In this document: positions 18,924 through 27,333 of the stretch, piece after piece
How positions within the stretch are numbered: position 1 is the first letter of the stretch
Layout: each line of letters starts with the position of its first letter
Source: Chitinophagaceae bacterium
GTDB lineage: Bacteria > Bacteroidota > Bacteroidia > Chitinophagales > Chitinophagaceae
Assembly (NCBI GenBank): GCA_026415715.1
Contig: JAOAGO010000007.1
Span: forward strand, 1-64,000
Direction of reading: 5' to 3'
Length of the DNA stretch: 64,000 bases
Made by a program: the position numbers and the translations under genes
Notes under the pieces: model-generated
Seen by the model: only the letters and a program-made list of their open reading frames with translations
The model's database searches: none
Told to the model about the DNA's origin: nothing

Positions 18924-20065
18924 AGTTCGCGCAGTCAATACGGAAAATATTCAAAGGAATGATTGGGTTTATGGCCGGCGCCGGCATGCTGACATTACTG
19001 TTAGCTGCCATCGGAAACAAAAAAGATGAAATTTGTAAGGGAATACAGATTGTAATGGATAATGAAAATGAATTTTATTTTTTGAATGAGAAAGATGTCC
19101 GACAAATTATCGAAGAAATTTTACAGGGAAAACCGGAAGGCCGGCCGGTTGAATCATTCCGTTTGCATGAAATGGAGAAAGTGCTGGAAAAATCTCCATG
19201 GATAAGAAATGCGGAATTTTATTTTGACAATCATCATATTCTTCATGTTGTAATAAAAGAGAAAAAACCCGTTGCCCGGATTTTTACAACCGAAAGACGT
19301 TCGTTTTATCTGGATGAACAACTGGGAATATTACCCTTGTCTGTAAAAAGGGCGGTAAAAGTTCCGGTCGTAACCGGTTTTCCCGATAAAAAAATCCGAG
19401 GACGAAGCGATTCAGCGTTGCTGCGGCAGGTTAAGGAATTGGCTTTGTTTATACAGAAATCTTCTTTCTGGAATGCACAGGTTGCACAACTGCACATAAC
19501 CCCGACAAAAGAATTTGAAATGATACCCCTGGTAGGAAATCATACCGTTAAGCTGGGACAGGCTGAAGAATTGGAAAAAAAATTTTACAAATTATTGGTT
19601 TTCTACAAAGAGGTATTGACCAAAACCGGATTTAATTATTACGGCACCATTGATTTACGTTTCAAAGGGCAGGTGGTGGCAAACCGAAAAGCGGAAGTTG
19701 TAAATATAGATACCGTTACACTAAAAAAACGAGTGGAAATCCTGCTTTCCGGAAGCACAATTCAGGATGTTGAAAAAAGGCAAGAGATTGAGGAACCCGG
19801 TAAAACAAAACAAAAATCAGTTAATAGTAAAAGAAATCACGAAACGGTCGTAATCAATAATGCTCCCAAACTGTCAGCTGAAACTGAAAATAGTGGGCCG
19901 AAAGGAAAAACAGAAAATACAAATCAAACAAAGATGATAAATAAAAAAGCGAAAGAAGGAATTGAAACAGCACGTCAGGAAAAACTAAAAAACAAAGCGG
20001 ATAAAAAACCCAAAGCCGTTATGCCGTCAATGCCAATAGTTGAAAATGCAGAAGAATATTATTGA
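18920..20065 (+). CDS. ftsQ: cell division protein FtsQ with long polar tail
   Basis: Bitopic division protein, 381 aa, identified by position between murC and ftsA and by its layout: short cytoplasmic N-terminus, one membrane segment (about 14-31), a POTRA-like stretch (about 45-115, containing KSPWIRNAEFYFDN) and a beta domain (about 120-270, with FNYYGTIDLRFKGQVV). Conservation of FtsQ is low, so context matters. From about residue 275 to the end the protein becomes a lysine-, glutamate- and asparagine-rich tail of about 100 residues, which looks disordered and is unusual for the family. It ends in TTGA or ATGA-like overlap region with ftsA. Confidence 0.9.
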   Translation: MKFAQSIRKIFKGMIGFMAGAGMLTLLLAAIGNKKDEICKGIQIVMDNENEFYFLNEKDVRQIIEEILQGKPEGRPVESFRLHEMEKVLEKSPWIRNAEFYFDNHHILHVVIKEKKPVARIFTTERRSFYLDEQLGILPLSVKRAVKVPVVTGFPDKKIRGRSDSALLRQVKELALFIQKSSFWNAQVAQLHITPTKEFEMIPLVGNHTVKLGQAEELEKKFYKLLVFYKEVLTKTGFNYYGTIDLRFKGQVVANRKAEVVNIDTVTLKKRVEILLSGSTIQDVEKRQEIEEPGKTKQKSVNSKRNHETVVINNAPKLSAETENSGPKGKTENTNQTKMINKKAKEGIETARQEKLKNKADKKPKAVMPSMPIVENAEEYY

Positions 20066-20091
20066 AAAATTTTGATTTCATCACTATAAAA

Positions 20092-21501
20092 ATGATAAAT
20101 ATGAACACTGAAAATTCAATCAATATGAACAAGGAAAATCCCATCATTGTCGCTCTCGACATTGGCACTACAAAAATTGCCGTTATTGCCGGAAGGAAAA
20201 ATGAATTCGGCAAGTTGGAAATACTGGGTTTTGGCAAAGCCAGCTCAAACGGAGTAAAACACGGACAGGTGTTGAATATTGATGAAACGATAAAGGCTAT
20301 ACGAACGGCATTAGATAATTGTTTAAACTCAAATCCAAATCTCCGGATAAAAGAAGTTTATGTCGGTATTGCCGGACATCATATCAAAAGTCTTCAGACA
20401 CGGGGAGATATGGTGCGTCAAAATACCGATACAGAAATCACGCAGGAAGAAATTGATCAGCTCATTAACGATCAATATAAAACCTATATTCCCGCCGGCG
20501 ATCAGATTATTGACGTAATTCCCCAGGAATTTACGGTTGATAATTTTCAAAATATTCCAAATCCCATTGGATATGGAGGAGTAAAAATCGGCGCAAATTT
20601 TCACATCATTACCGGGGATAAAAATGCCATACGAAACATCAATCGCAGCGTGGAAAAGGCAGGGCTCATCACAAAAGACCTGGTATTGCAACCGCTGGCT
20701 TCCTCAGCTGCTGTTATGGGGCAGGAAGACCTGGAGGCCGGCGTGGCAATTGTGGACATTGGCGGAGGAACGACAGATCTTGCTGTATTTTATGAAGGTA
20801 TTTTAAGACATACGGCGGTCATTCCTTTTGCCGGAGAAAATATTACTAATGATATCAAGGTGGGGTTGGGCGTATTGCGTTCTCAGGCAGAAGCCATGAA
20901 AGTTCAGTTCGGTTGTGCCCTGGCCAGTGAAGCAAAAGCAAATGCGTTTATAACAATTCCCAGCCTCAGAGGATTACCTCCCAGAGAAATCAGTGTAAAA
21001 AATCTGGCAAATATCATTCAGGCAAGAATGAGTGAAATTCTGGAGTTTGTGAATTTTCATTTGAAGCAGGTAGGATTAGACCATAAAATGCTGAACGGCG
21101 GAATCATCCTCACCGGCGGCGGATCGCAACTAAAACACCTGATTCAACTTACGGAATTTGTAACCTGCCTGCCTGCTCGTATCGGTTATCCCAACGAACA
21201 TCTGGCCGCAGGACATATCGAAGAGCTGACCAAACCGACCTATTCAACCTGCATCGGGTTAATTCTGAAAGGCTATGACGACTTCGAACACAACCGAAAA
21301 GAATTTGAAAACACATTTGTCAATGTATCCGTTCCCGAGTCGTTACGCACTTCTGCTGAAGTAACAGAACCTGCTGAGGCAGGGGAATCGGTCAGCGAAG
21401 AACAAATAAAGAAACGAACCAGCCTTATTAATTTCTGGACAAAGTTCAAAGACAAAATCATTGAACTGTTTAACGAAGAAGAAGATAAGCAGCTTTTATA
21501 A
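20092..21501 (+). CDS. ftsA: cell division protein FtsA
   Basis: Actin-like ATPase (about 469 aa from this start) that tethers FtsZ to the membrane. Motifs: IIVALDIGTTKIAVIAG (phosphate 1), VAIVDIGGGTTDLAVF (phosphate 2), and GGIILTGGGSQLKHL (adenosine). The C-terminal amphipathic segment INFWTKFKDKIIELF is the expected membrane-targeting helix, followed by an acidic tail. The start is uncertain: a TTG at 20062 overlaps the ftsQ stop, and ATGs occur at 20092, 20101 and 20125. The last two sit in a 24-bp tandem duplication. Conservation begins only at NPIIVALDIG, so all are possible. Confidence 0.94.
   Translation: MINMNTENSINMNKENPIIVALDIGTTKIAVIAGRKNEFGKLEILGFGKASSNGVKHGQVLNIDETIKAIRTALDNCLNSNPNLRIKEVYVGIAGHHIKSLQTRGDMVRQNTDTEITQEEIDQLINDQYKTYIPAGDQIIDVIPQEFTVDNFQNIPNPIGYGGVKIGANFHIITGDKNAIRNINRSVEKAGLITKDLVLQPLASSAAVMGQEDLEAGVAIVDIGGGTTDLAVFYEGILRHTAVIPFAGENITNDIKVGLGVLRSQAEAMKVQFGCALASEAKANAFITIPSLRGLPPREISVKNLANIIQARMSEILEFVNFHLKQVGLDHKMLNGGIILTGGGSQLKHLIQLTEFVTCLPARIGYPNEHLAAGHIEELTKPTYSTCIGLILKGYDDFEHNRKEFENTFVNVSVPESLRTSAEVTEPAEAGESVSEEQIKKRTSLINFWTKFKDKIIELFNEEEDKQLL
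20098..20145 (+). repeat. 24-bp tandem duplication over the ftsA start
   Basis: Two adjacent 24-base units, 20098-20121 and 20122-20145, agree at 20 of 24 positions. They encode NMNTENSI then NMNKENPI. Each carries an ATG, so the duplication has copied the start codon and its flanks in frame. Confidence 0.75.
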
Positions 21502-21557
21502 AAAATGAATATTCATCATCATAATTTACTAACCCATAAAAATCCCTTTGGAAACAT

Positions 21558-21564
21558 AAGGAGA
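21558..21564 (+). promoter_or_regulatory. strong Shine-Dalgarno site of ftsZ
   Basis: AAGGAGA ends 5 bases before the ftsZ ATG at 21570. Such a good ribosome-binding site is rare in this window, where most genes have none, and it fixes the ftsZ start against the out-of-frame ATG at 21565. Confidence 0.7.
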
Positions 21565-21569
21565 ATGTT

Positions 21570-23603
21570 ATGATATATTTTGATATGCCAAAACAAAAAT
21601 CGTCTATTCTGAAAGTGATAGGCGTAGGCGGCGGTGGAAGCAACGCCGTGAATTACATGTATCAGCAAGGCATTGAAGGCGTTGATTTTGTAATCTGCAA
21701 TACCGACGCTCAGTCATTAAGTTATAGTAATGTGCCAAACCGGATTCAGCTTGGCCCTACATTAACGCAGGGTCTCGGCGCCGGCGCTAACCCTGATATC
21801 GGCAGACAGGCAACGGAAGAATCTCTGGAAGAAATTCGTAAAATTCTGGAAGTAAATACAAAGATGGCCTTTATCACGGCCGGAATGGGCGGAGGTACCG
21901 GAACCGGAGGCGCTCCGATCATTGCCAAATTATGTCGTGATATGGGAATTCTTACCGTTGGTATCGTTACCACTCCTTTTTCATATGAAGGCAAAAAGCG
22001 ACAGCAACAGGCAGAAGAGGGAATAAAAAATCTGAAGCAGTATGTTGATACTTTGCTTGTGATTTGCAATGATAAACTCAGATATCAATACGGAAACCTG
22101 AAAATGCGTGAAGCATTTGCCAAAGCCGATAACGTATTAGCTACCGCAGCACGGTGTATTACGGATGTCATCAACAGTACAGGACAAATTAATTTGGACT
22201 TTGCCGATGTGTGTACGGTTATGCGAAACGGAGGAGTTGCCATATTAGGACATGCTACCGCTTCAGGCGAAGGAAGAGCGCAAAAAGCCGTTGAAGAAGC
22301 TTTGAATTCACCCTTGTTAAACGACAACGACATTCGGGGTGCAAAATGGATTTTAATTAACATTACCTCTGCATCGGGCGAACATGAATTTACCGTAGAT
22401 GAAGTAGAAGTCATACAGAGCTATCTTTTATCCAGAGCGGGTGAAAATACCGATGTGATTGTGGGAATGGGTTATGATAATAATATGAGCGATGAGCTGG
22501 GAATAACCCTGATTGCAACAGGATTTGAACATAAAAATCCCTTCGAGTATGCCGCCGTATCTTCTGCCGCTTCAACAAAAGAAGAAAAAATTATTTTGGA
22601 ATTGAAAAAACCGGAAGAATCTGTTACGGTTATTTGTTTTGATGAAGAAACTAAGCAAAAACAGAAAAAAGCTCTAGAAGAAAGGGAAATGCACGTTATG
22701 GAAGAATGTTTAAAACCCGCTCATGAACCTCAAAGTTCACAGCAGGAATTTAATTTGCCGGACTATCTTGTTCCGGTTTTACATGAGATAGAAGACAATA
22801 CCGGCAAAATTCCTGAACCGGCTTCTGTGATAGACTTTTCAGATATGAAATTTGAAGAGACAGAATATTTTGAACTCTATACCGGCGATTTTCTGATTTC
22901 TGACAAACAAAACAACAAATACACCATTATCACAGCAGGTGAAATAAAAATAGATACGGGATCAGATAAAAAAGAAGAAAAAAGAATAAGTCAACCGGCT
23001 GAATTTCAGTGTGCAAAAAAAGATAATGAAAATACGGCATTCAAAAAAAATGAAATCTTCTCAAATTCTGCTTCAATGAATGCAGCATCGGGAGGGTATT
23101 TAACAAGGCCTACTAAAATCTACGAAGATTCTAAAGAGCCAGAAATTTCTTCGAAACATTCTGCAGAAGAAGCGCAAACAAAGGAATACTTTAAAGACAA
23201 GCAGCTGGATGAATATGCCGATATGGAAATGAAACTGGTAGAGAGGGAACAGACCGTCAGGGATGATATGTTGTTGAACTTTCAGATTTCTGCGGAAAAT
23301 ATTAACAAAAAAAAATCTCCAACTCCTGACGAATTATCTCAACATGATATGGATGAAGAAATGAAAAAGAAAGCAGAAGAACGATTGAAAAGGTTGCGCA
23401 ATCTGTCGTTTAATATTAATATGGCCGATCCCAATAATGAATTCGAAACGATACCGGCATACATCCGTCGCAATATGGAGTTGTACAATTTAAACACAAA
23501 TATCGAAAAATTCTATAGCCGGTATGAAATTAAAACGAATGAAAAAAACGAGACACAGATCAGTACGATTAATACGTTTCTGGACGGGAAAAAACCTGAT
23601 TAA
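21570..23603 (+). CDS. ftsZ: cell division protein FtsZ with long C-terminal linker
   Basis: Tubulin-like GTPase that forms the Z ring. The GTPase core (about 15-330) shows VIGVGGGGSNAVNYM, the tubulin signature GGGTGTG at 107-113, and TPFSYEGKKR. Total length is 677 aa against roughly 380-400 in E. coli. The excess is a variable, charged linker of about 290 residues followed by the conserved C-terminal peptide (TIPAYIRRN, residues 627-635), which binds FtsA. Unusually for the textbook arrangement, about 42 residues follow that peptide. It is the last gene of the dcw operon and ends before a strong terminator. Confidence 0.96.
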   Translation: MIYFDMPKQKSSILKVIGVGGGGSNAVNYMYQQGIEGVDFVICNTDAQSLSYSNVPNRIQLGPTLTQGLGAGANPDIGRQATEESLEEIRKILEVNTKMAFITAGMGGGTGTGGAPIIAKLCRDMGILTVGIVTTPFSYEGKKRQQQAEEGIKNLKQYVDTLLVICNDKLRYQYGNLKMREAFAKADNVLATAARCITDVINSTGQINLDFADVCTVMRNGGVAILGHATASGEGRAQKAVEEALNSPLLNDNDIRGAKWILINITSASGEHEFTVDEVEVIQSYLLSRAGENTDVIVGMGYDNNMSDELGITLIATGFEHKNPFEYAAVSSAASTKEEKIILELKKPEESVTVICFDEETKQKQKKALEEREMHVMEECLKPAHEPQSSQQEFNLPDYLVPVLHEIEDNTGKIPEPASVIDFSDMKFEETEYFELYTGDFLISDKQNNKYTIITAGEIKIDTGSDKKEEKRISQPAEFQCAKKDNENTAFKKNEIFSNSASMNAASGGYLTRPTKIYEDSKEPEISSKHSAEEAQTKEYFKDKQLDEYADMEMKLVEREQTVRDDMLLNFQISAENINKKKSPTPDELSQHDMDEEMKKKAEERLKRLRNLSFNINMADPNNEFETIPAYIRRNMELYNLNTNIEKFYSRYEIKTNEKNETQISTINTFLDGKKPD

Positions 23604-23682
23604 AAATAAAATGTATGTAAAGAAGGCATAAAATGTTATCCATTTTCTTTTGAAGTGGAACAATTTCAATCTTTTTATCAAC

Positions 23683-23709
23683 ACCCTTCGATTCTTCGGA
23701 GGGTTTTTT
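23683..23709 (+). terminator. intrinsic terminator of the dcw operon
   Basis: ACCCTTCGA (23683-23691) pairs with TCGGAGGGT (23696-23704), 8 of 9 positions plus one G-T wobble, around a TTCT loop. Six T residues follow on the plus strand. It lies about 80 bases after ftsZ. The rest of the gap to 23824 shows nothing else. Confidence 0.85.
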
Positions 23710-23824
23710 ATTTGAAGTGAATGAAGATTACCGGAAAAAATATTTTAAAATAAAAAGGAGACAGATATTTTGTTAAAGAAAATGAATTGCAAAAAATTCT
23801 GATTTATACCCCTCATTCCGGGGT

Positions 23825-25540
23825 TTAAGCGGGAACTTTTGGTATGCAGGAAATCAGATGACGTGTATAAGGGCTTTGCGGCCGTAAAAAAATTTCATCA
23901 GGAGTTCCTGTTTCCACAATTTTTCCCTTTTGCATTACCAGAATTCTGTCGCTCATATAGCGTACTACAGAAAGATCGTGAGAGATAAAAACAACCGTAA
24001 ACCCGAATTCTTCTTTGAGTTGATGGATTAGATTTAAAATATGAGCCTGAACGCTGACATCCAGTGCCGAAACCGATTCATCAAAAACAATAAAAGAAGG
24101 TTGTACCGATAAGGCCCTAGCCATTACAATACGTTGACGTTGCCCGCCGCTGAATTCATGGGGATAACGGTGTGCATGTTCTCTTTTTAATTGTACGTGT
24201 AATAATAATTCATTAACCCGTTCATTTCTGTCTTTAGGATTTTTTATGATATGATGTACGTTTAACGGTTCGGCAATAGCTTCTCTGATTCGAAGTTTTG
24301 GATTCAGCGACGAGTATGGGTCCTGAAAAACGATCTGAATTTCCTTCCGGAAACGGTTAAGCGCCGTGTTTGGAATTTTTAACAGGTTGGTTCCTTTGTA
24401 AAAAATTTCTCCTTTAGATACATTGATAAGTCGTAACAGCGCTCTTCCCAGTGTTGTTTTTCCGCATCCGCTTTCACCCACAATTCCCAGAGTTTCGCCC
24501 TTATAAATGTCAAAGTTGATGTTTTCAAGCGCATGAAGCCAGGATACCGGTTTTCCGAAAATATTTCTTTTCGTCGGATACCTTACACTGAGATTTTTTA
24601 CGGAAAGCAGAACTTCTTTTTCTGCAACCGGATTAATCAAAAAATCACTTTTTTTCGGTCGCGCTGTTTCCCTTATGATGGGGGCTTCTTCCTCTGATTT
24701 CAGAAAATGATCAATGGTAGGAAGCGGTATTCCCTTGGGATGATTTACCGGCCGGCAGGCAAGTAATGCTTTGGTGTAAGGATGATGAGGATTCCGGAAC
24801 AACATTTTTACGTCATTTTGTTCCACCAGATTCCCTTTGTATAACACCAGGGCGTTGTCGGCAATTTCAGCCACTACACCCAGATCATGGGTAATGAAAA
24901 GAACGGCTGTTTGTGTTTTTTGCTGCAGTTCCTTAATCAGTTGTATAATATTTTTCTGAACACATACATCCAATGCAGAGGTAGGCTCATCGCAAATGAG
25001 TAAAGACGGGTTGCAGCAAAGCGCCATGGCAATCATAATCCGTTGTCGCTGGCCTCCGCTCAGCTGATGAGGATATTTTTTAAAGGTGAGTGGGGGATCG
25101 GGCAACCTTACCTGTTCAAGCCAGTACAAAGCCAGTTCACGGGCTTCTTTTACAGTTAGCTTTTGGTGTGTTAAAATGCTTTCCATAAGCTGGCTTCCGC
25201 AGGAAAAAACAGGGTTCAGCGAAGTCATCGGCTCCTGAAAAATCATGGAAATTTTTTTACCCCGTATTTCTCTGATCTCATCATCATTTGTTTTCAACAG
25301 ATTGATTGTTGAATTTTCATTTTCAGAAAAAAGAATTTCTCCCTTTGTAATACGGGCTGCGGGTGGGAGCAACCTGAGGATGGATAGCGCCGTAACCGAT
25401 TTTCCGGACCCCGACTCACCAACTACTGCCGTAATCTGATTTTTAAATAAGCTGAAGGAAATATCACGAACGGCGGAAATTTTTTTTCCCTCCTGAATGA
25501 AGTCAATACATAAATCATTTACGCGGAGAACCGGATTCAT
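23825..25540 (-). CDS. oligopeptide/dipeptide ABC transporter, fused double ATPase
   Basis: Cytoplasmic ATPase of about 571 aa with two complete ABC domains, like a DppD-DppF or GsiA/YejF fusion. Domain 1: Walker A GESGSGKS at 41-48, signature LSGGQRQRI, Walker B LLICDEPTSALD, then the oligopeptide-type C-terminal segment (NPHHPYTKALL). Domain 2: Walker A GESGCGKT near 355, signature FSGGQRQRI, Walker B FIVFDESVSALD, and SPYTRHLISCIP. Both catalytic Glu residues are present. The start MNPVLRV is fixed by an ATGA overlap with the upstream gene; a longer reading frame exists but runs through that gene. No permease or binding protein is in the window. Confidence 0.95.
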   Translation of the reverse strand: MNPVLRVNDLCIDFIQEGKKISAVRDISFSLFKNQITAVVGESGSGKSVTALSILRLLPPAARITKGEILFSENENSTINLLKTNDDEIREIRGKKISMIFQEPMTSLNPVFSCGSQLMESILTHQKLTVKEARELALYWLEQVRLPDPPLTFKKYPHQLSGGQRQRIMIAMALCCNPSLLICDEPTSALDVCVQKNIIQLIKELQQKTQTAVLFITHDLGVVAEIADNALVLYKGNLVEQNDVKMLFRNPHHPYTKALLACRPVNHPKGIPLPTIDHFLKSEEEAPIIRETARPKKSDFLINPVAEKEVLLSVKNLSVRYPTKRNIFGKPVSWLHALENINFDIYKGETLGIVGESGCGKTTLGRALLRLINVSKGEIFYKGTNLLKIPNTALNRFRKEIQIVFQDPYSSLNPKLRIREAIAEPLNVHHIIKNPKDRNERVNELLLHVQLKREHAHRYPHEFSGGQRQRIVMARALSVQPSFIVFDESVSALDVSVQAHILNLIHQLKEEFGFTVVFISHDLSVVRYMSDRILVMQKGKIVETGTPDEIFLRPQSPYTRHLISCIPKVPA

Positions 25541-25941
25541 TTTCGGGGAATAACCTGAATAGATAACTGTTCTTTTGGGGTAGGGTAGTATGCCATGCAC
25601 ACATAACACTCCGTCGTATCCTTGTTCAGAACGGTAAAATAAAATTCGTCGCCTTCTTTCAGGCTTGCAGGAAACGAGCAGGGATTTCCCAAACGAAATA
25701 CATTTGTATATTTTTTACCGTTCGATTCGTCTGTCCACTCTTTTGCTATTTTCAGCGATCCGGCATCTCCTTGCAGTAGCTTAATGGTGTAATTCATACA
25801 AATTCCGGCTATTTCCAGCCTTCCTTTAAAGGTTTGAACAGGAGTATTCTGTACGTTACGTGTTTTGTTTGAATGAGTACAGTTTTTTGAACTCACTAAG
25901 GCGGAAAATATCATCATGAAAAGAAACATGCTTTTTCCCAT
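25537..25941 (-). CDS. hypothetical secreted protein, cysteine-containing
   Basis: Not recognised. 134 aa with a hydrophobic N-terminus (about 4-17) that looks like a signal peptide; ALVSSKNC is only a weak lipobox, so secretion is more certain than lipidation. The mature part has several Cys residues (two close together in ECYVCMAYY) and a predicted beta-rich composition. It ends in an ATGA overlap with the ABC ATPase, so the two are likely translated together and may be linked in function. Upstream is the AMP nucleosidase gene on the same strand, 66 bases away. Confidence 0.65.
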   Translation of the reverse strand: MGKSMFLFMMIFSALVSSKNCTHSNKTRNVQNTPVQTFKGRLEIAGICMNYTIKLLQGDAGSLKIAKEWTDESNGKKYTNVFRLGNPCSFPASLKEGDEFYFTVLNKDTTECYVCMAYYPTPKEQLSIQVIPRK

Positions 25942-26007
25942 TCTGAATACAGATATTTTTATAACACTAAATTATGTTATTTCTTTTTTATCGTATATGG
26001 TCAGGTT

Positions 26008-26778
26008 TCAAAACCTCAAATGCCTTACGGTAAGTCCGTTATTAATCAGTTGTTTCAGCGAGTCAATTCCGATTTTCAGATGGGTTTCCACGTACCGCTC
26101 GGTAACCATTTTATCGCTTTGTTCTGTTTTTACTCCTTCGGGTATCATGGGCTGATCACTAACCAGCAGCAAAGCACCGGTAGGAATTTTGTTGTAGAAC
26201 CCGGCCATGAATATGGTAGCTGTTTCCATATCAATAGCATAGGCCCTGATTTTTTTCAAATATTCTTTAAAAGGGGTATCGTGTTCCCAAACCCTTCGGT
26301 TAGTGGTATAAACCGTGCCTGTCCAGTAATCTACTCCATATTCTCTGATGGTGGTGGAAACGGCTTTTTGTAAGGCAAACGCCGGAAGCGCCGGAACTTC
26401 GGGAGGAAAATAGTCGTTAGAGGTTCCTTCGCCACGTATGGCTGCAATAGGTAAAATCAGATCGCCGATTTTATTTCTCTTTTTCAATCCGCCGCATTTT
26501 CCGAGAAAAAGAACTGCTTTGGGATTGATGGCAGTTAATAAATCCATAATCGTAGCCGCATTCGGACTACCCATTCCGAAATTGATGATGCTAATGTCAT
26601 CCGAAGTGACACAGGGCATTGGACGGTCGGTTCCTTTAATTTTTGCATTGTGCCATTGTGCAAACAGCTGAATGTACTGATTGAAATTAGTCAGCAATAT
26701 ATAGTTTCCGAAATCAGATAATGAAGCGCCGGTATATCGCGGCAGCCAGTTTTGCACAATTTCGTCTTTCGTTTTCAT
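26008..26778 (-). CDS. amn: AMP nucleosidase
   Basis: Nucleoside phosphorylase-fold enzyme of 256 aa. By family it hydrolyses AMP to adenine and ribose 5-phosphate. Seen: NFGMGSPNAATIMDLL, ALLFLGKCGGL-type segment (VLFLGKCGGLKKR), LPIAAIRGEGTS, and the MET motif AIDMETATIF, where the Glu normally binds the ribose, followed by LLVSDQPM. It lacks the N-terminal domain of the E. coli enzyme (about 480 aa) and matches the short Bacteroidota form. The assignment to AMP over other purine nucleosides rests on family resemblance. Confidence 0.85.
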   Translation of the reverse strand: MKTKDEIVQNWLPRYTGASLSDFGNYILLTNFNQYIQLFAQWHNAKIKGTDRPMPCVTSDDISIINFGMGSPNAATIMDLLTAINPKAVLFLGKCGGLKKRNKIGDLILPIAAIRGEGTSNDYFPPEVPALPAFALQKAVSTTIREYGVDYWTGTVYTTNRRVWEHDTPFKEYLKKIRAYAIDMETATIFMAGFYNKIPTGALLLVSDQPMIPEGVKTEQSDKMVTERYVETHLKIGIDSLKQLINNGLTVRHLRF

Positions 26779-26816
26779 AATCTGCTTTTAAAAATTTTAA
26801 TTTGTAAATATAACTA

Positions 26817-26824
26817 TAGTTTTG
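26817..26824 (+). promoter_or_regulatory. -7 box before the HsdR_N-like gene
   Basis: TAGTTTTG matches TAnnTTTG and ends one base before the first ATG (26826). If used, transcription starts at about 26829-26832 and the first usable start would be the ATG at 26838, giving a near-leaderless mRNA. Confidence 0.4.
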
Positions 26825-26825
26825 A

Positions 26826-27263
26826 ATGATGATCCGGATGAAATACCCGCCTCCTGATTTTCGTATTAAAAGCGACAAAAGGAAGGAATTTATTTTTGAC
26901 AGAATTCGGAAGAGGTGGGTGACTCTTACACCGGAAGAGTGGGTGAGACAACAGTTTATCGGTTATCTCATAAAAGAGAAAAATATTCCGCCATCGTTAA
27001 TCGTCGTAGAAAAGGAAATGGTACTGGGTTCGCTGAAAAAAAGGTTCGATATATTAATCTATGACAGAAATCACAAGCCCTGGATGCTGGTTGAATGTAA
27101 GGCGCCGGATATTATGCCGGATGACAAGACCCTTTTCCAGATTCTGAGATACAATATAGCAATTCCTGTACGGTATATTGTCATCACAAACGGCCCTGTT
27201 AGTTTTGCCTGGGAAAGAACGCCGGAATCGTTTTGCGCTTTAAATAATATTCCTTCGCTTTAG
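26826..27263 (+). CDS. small PD-(D/E)xK protein, HsdR N-terminal-like
   Basis: Protein of 145 aa (141 from the ATG at 26838) resembling the N-terminal nuclease domain of type I restriction subunit R (HSDR_N). The nuclease-like core is KKRFDILIYDRN followed by MLVECKAPD: the Asp and the E-x-K pair fit the PD-(D/E)xK active site. It lacks the helicase and other parts of HsdR, and no hsdM or hsdS is nearby, so it is not a restriction system here. Stand-alone versions are widespread in Bacteroidota with no known role. It is divergent from amn and convergent with gdhA. Confidence 0.8.
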   Translation: MMIRMKYPPPDFRIKSDKRKEFIFDRIRKRWVTLTPEEWVRQQFIGYLIKEKNIPPSLIVVEKEMVLGSLKKRFDILIYDRNHKPWMLVECKAPDIMPDDKTLFQILRYNIAIPVRYIVITNGPVSFAWERTPESFCALNNIPSL

Positions 27264-27333
27264 TTCAAACAAAGCTGAATAATTTGACGAAAATGATTTG
27301 TAAAAAAACGGGAAAAGAATTTAACTTTCCTTC

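Noticed and set aside
25541-25609. Upstream extension of the ABC ATPase by 23 residues
   Set aside because: It would overlap the upstream gene by about 70 bases; the ATG at 25540 gives the family's normal N-terminus and an ATGA overlap.
26826-27263. Restriction-modification or defence island
   Set aside because: Only a lone HsdR-N-like domain is present; there are no methylase, specificity, helicase or other defence genes around it.
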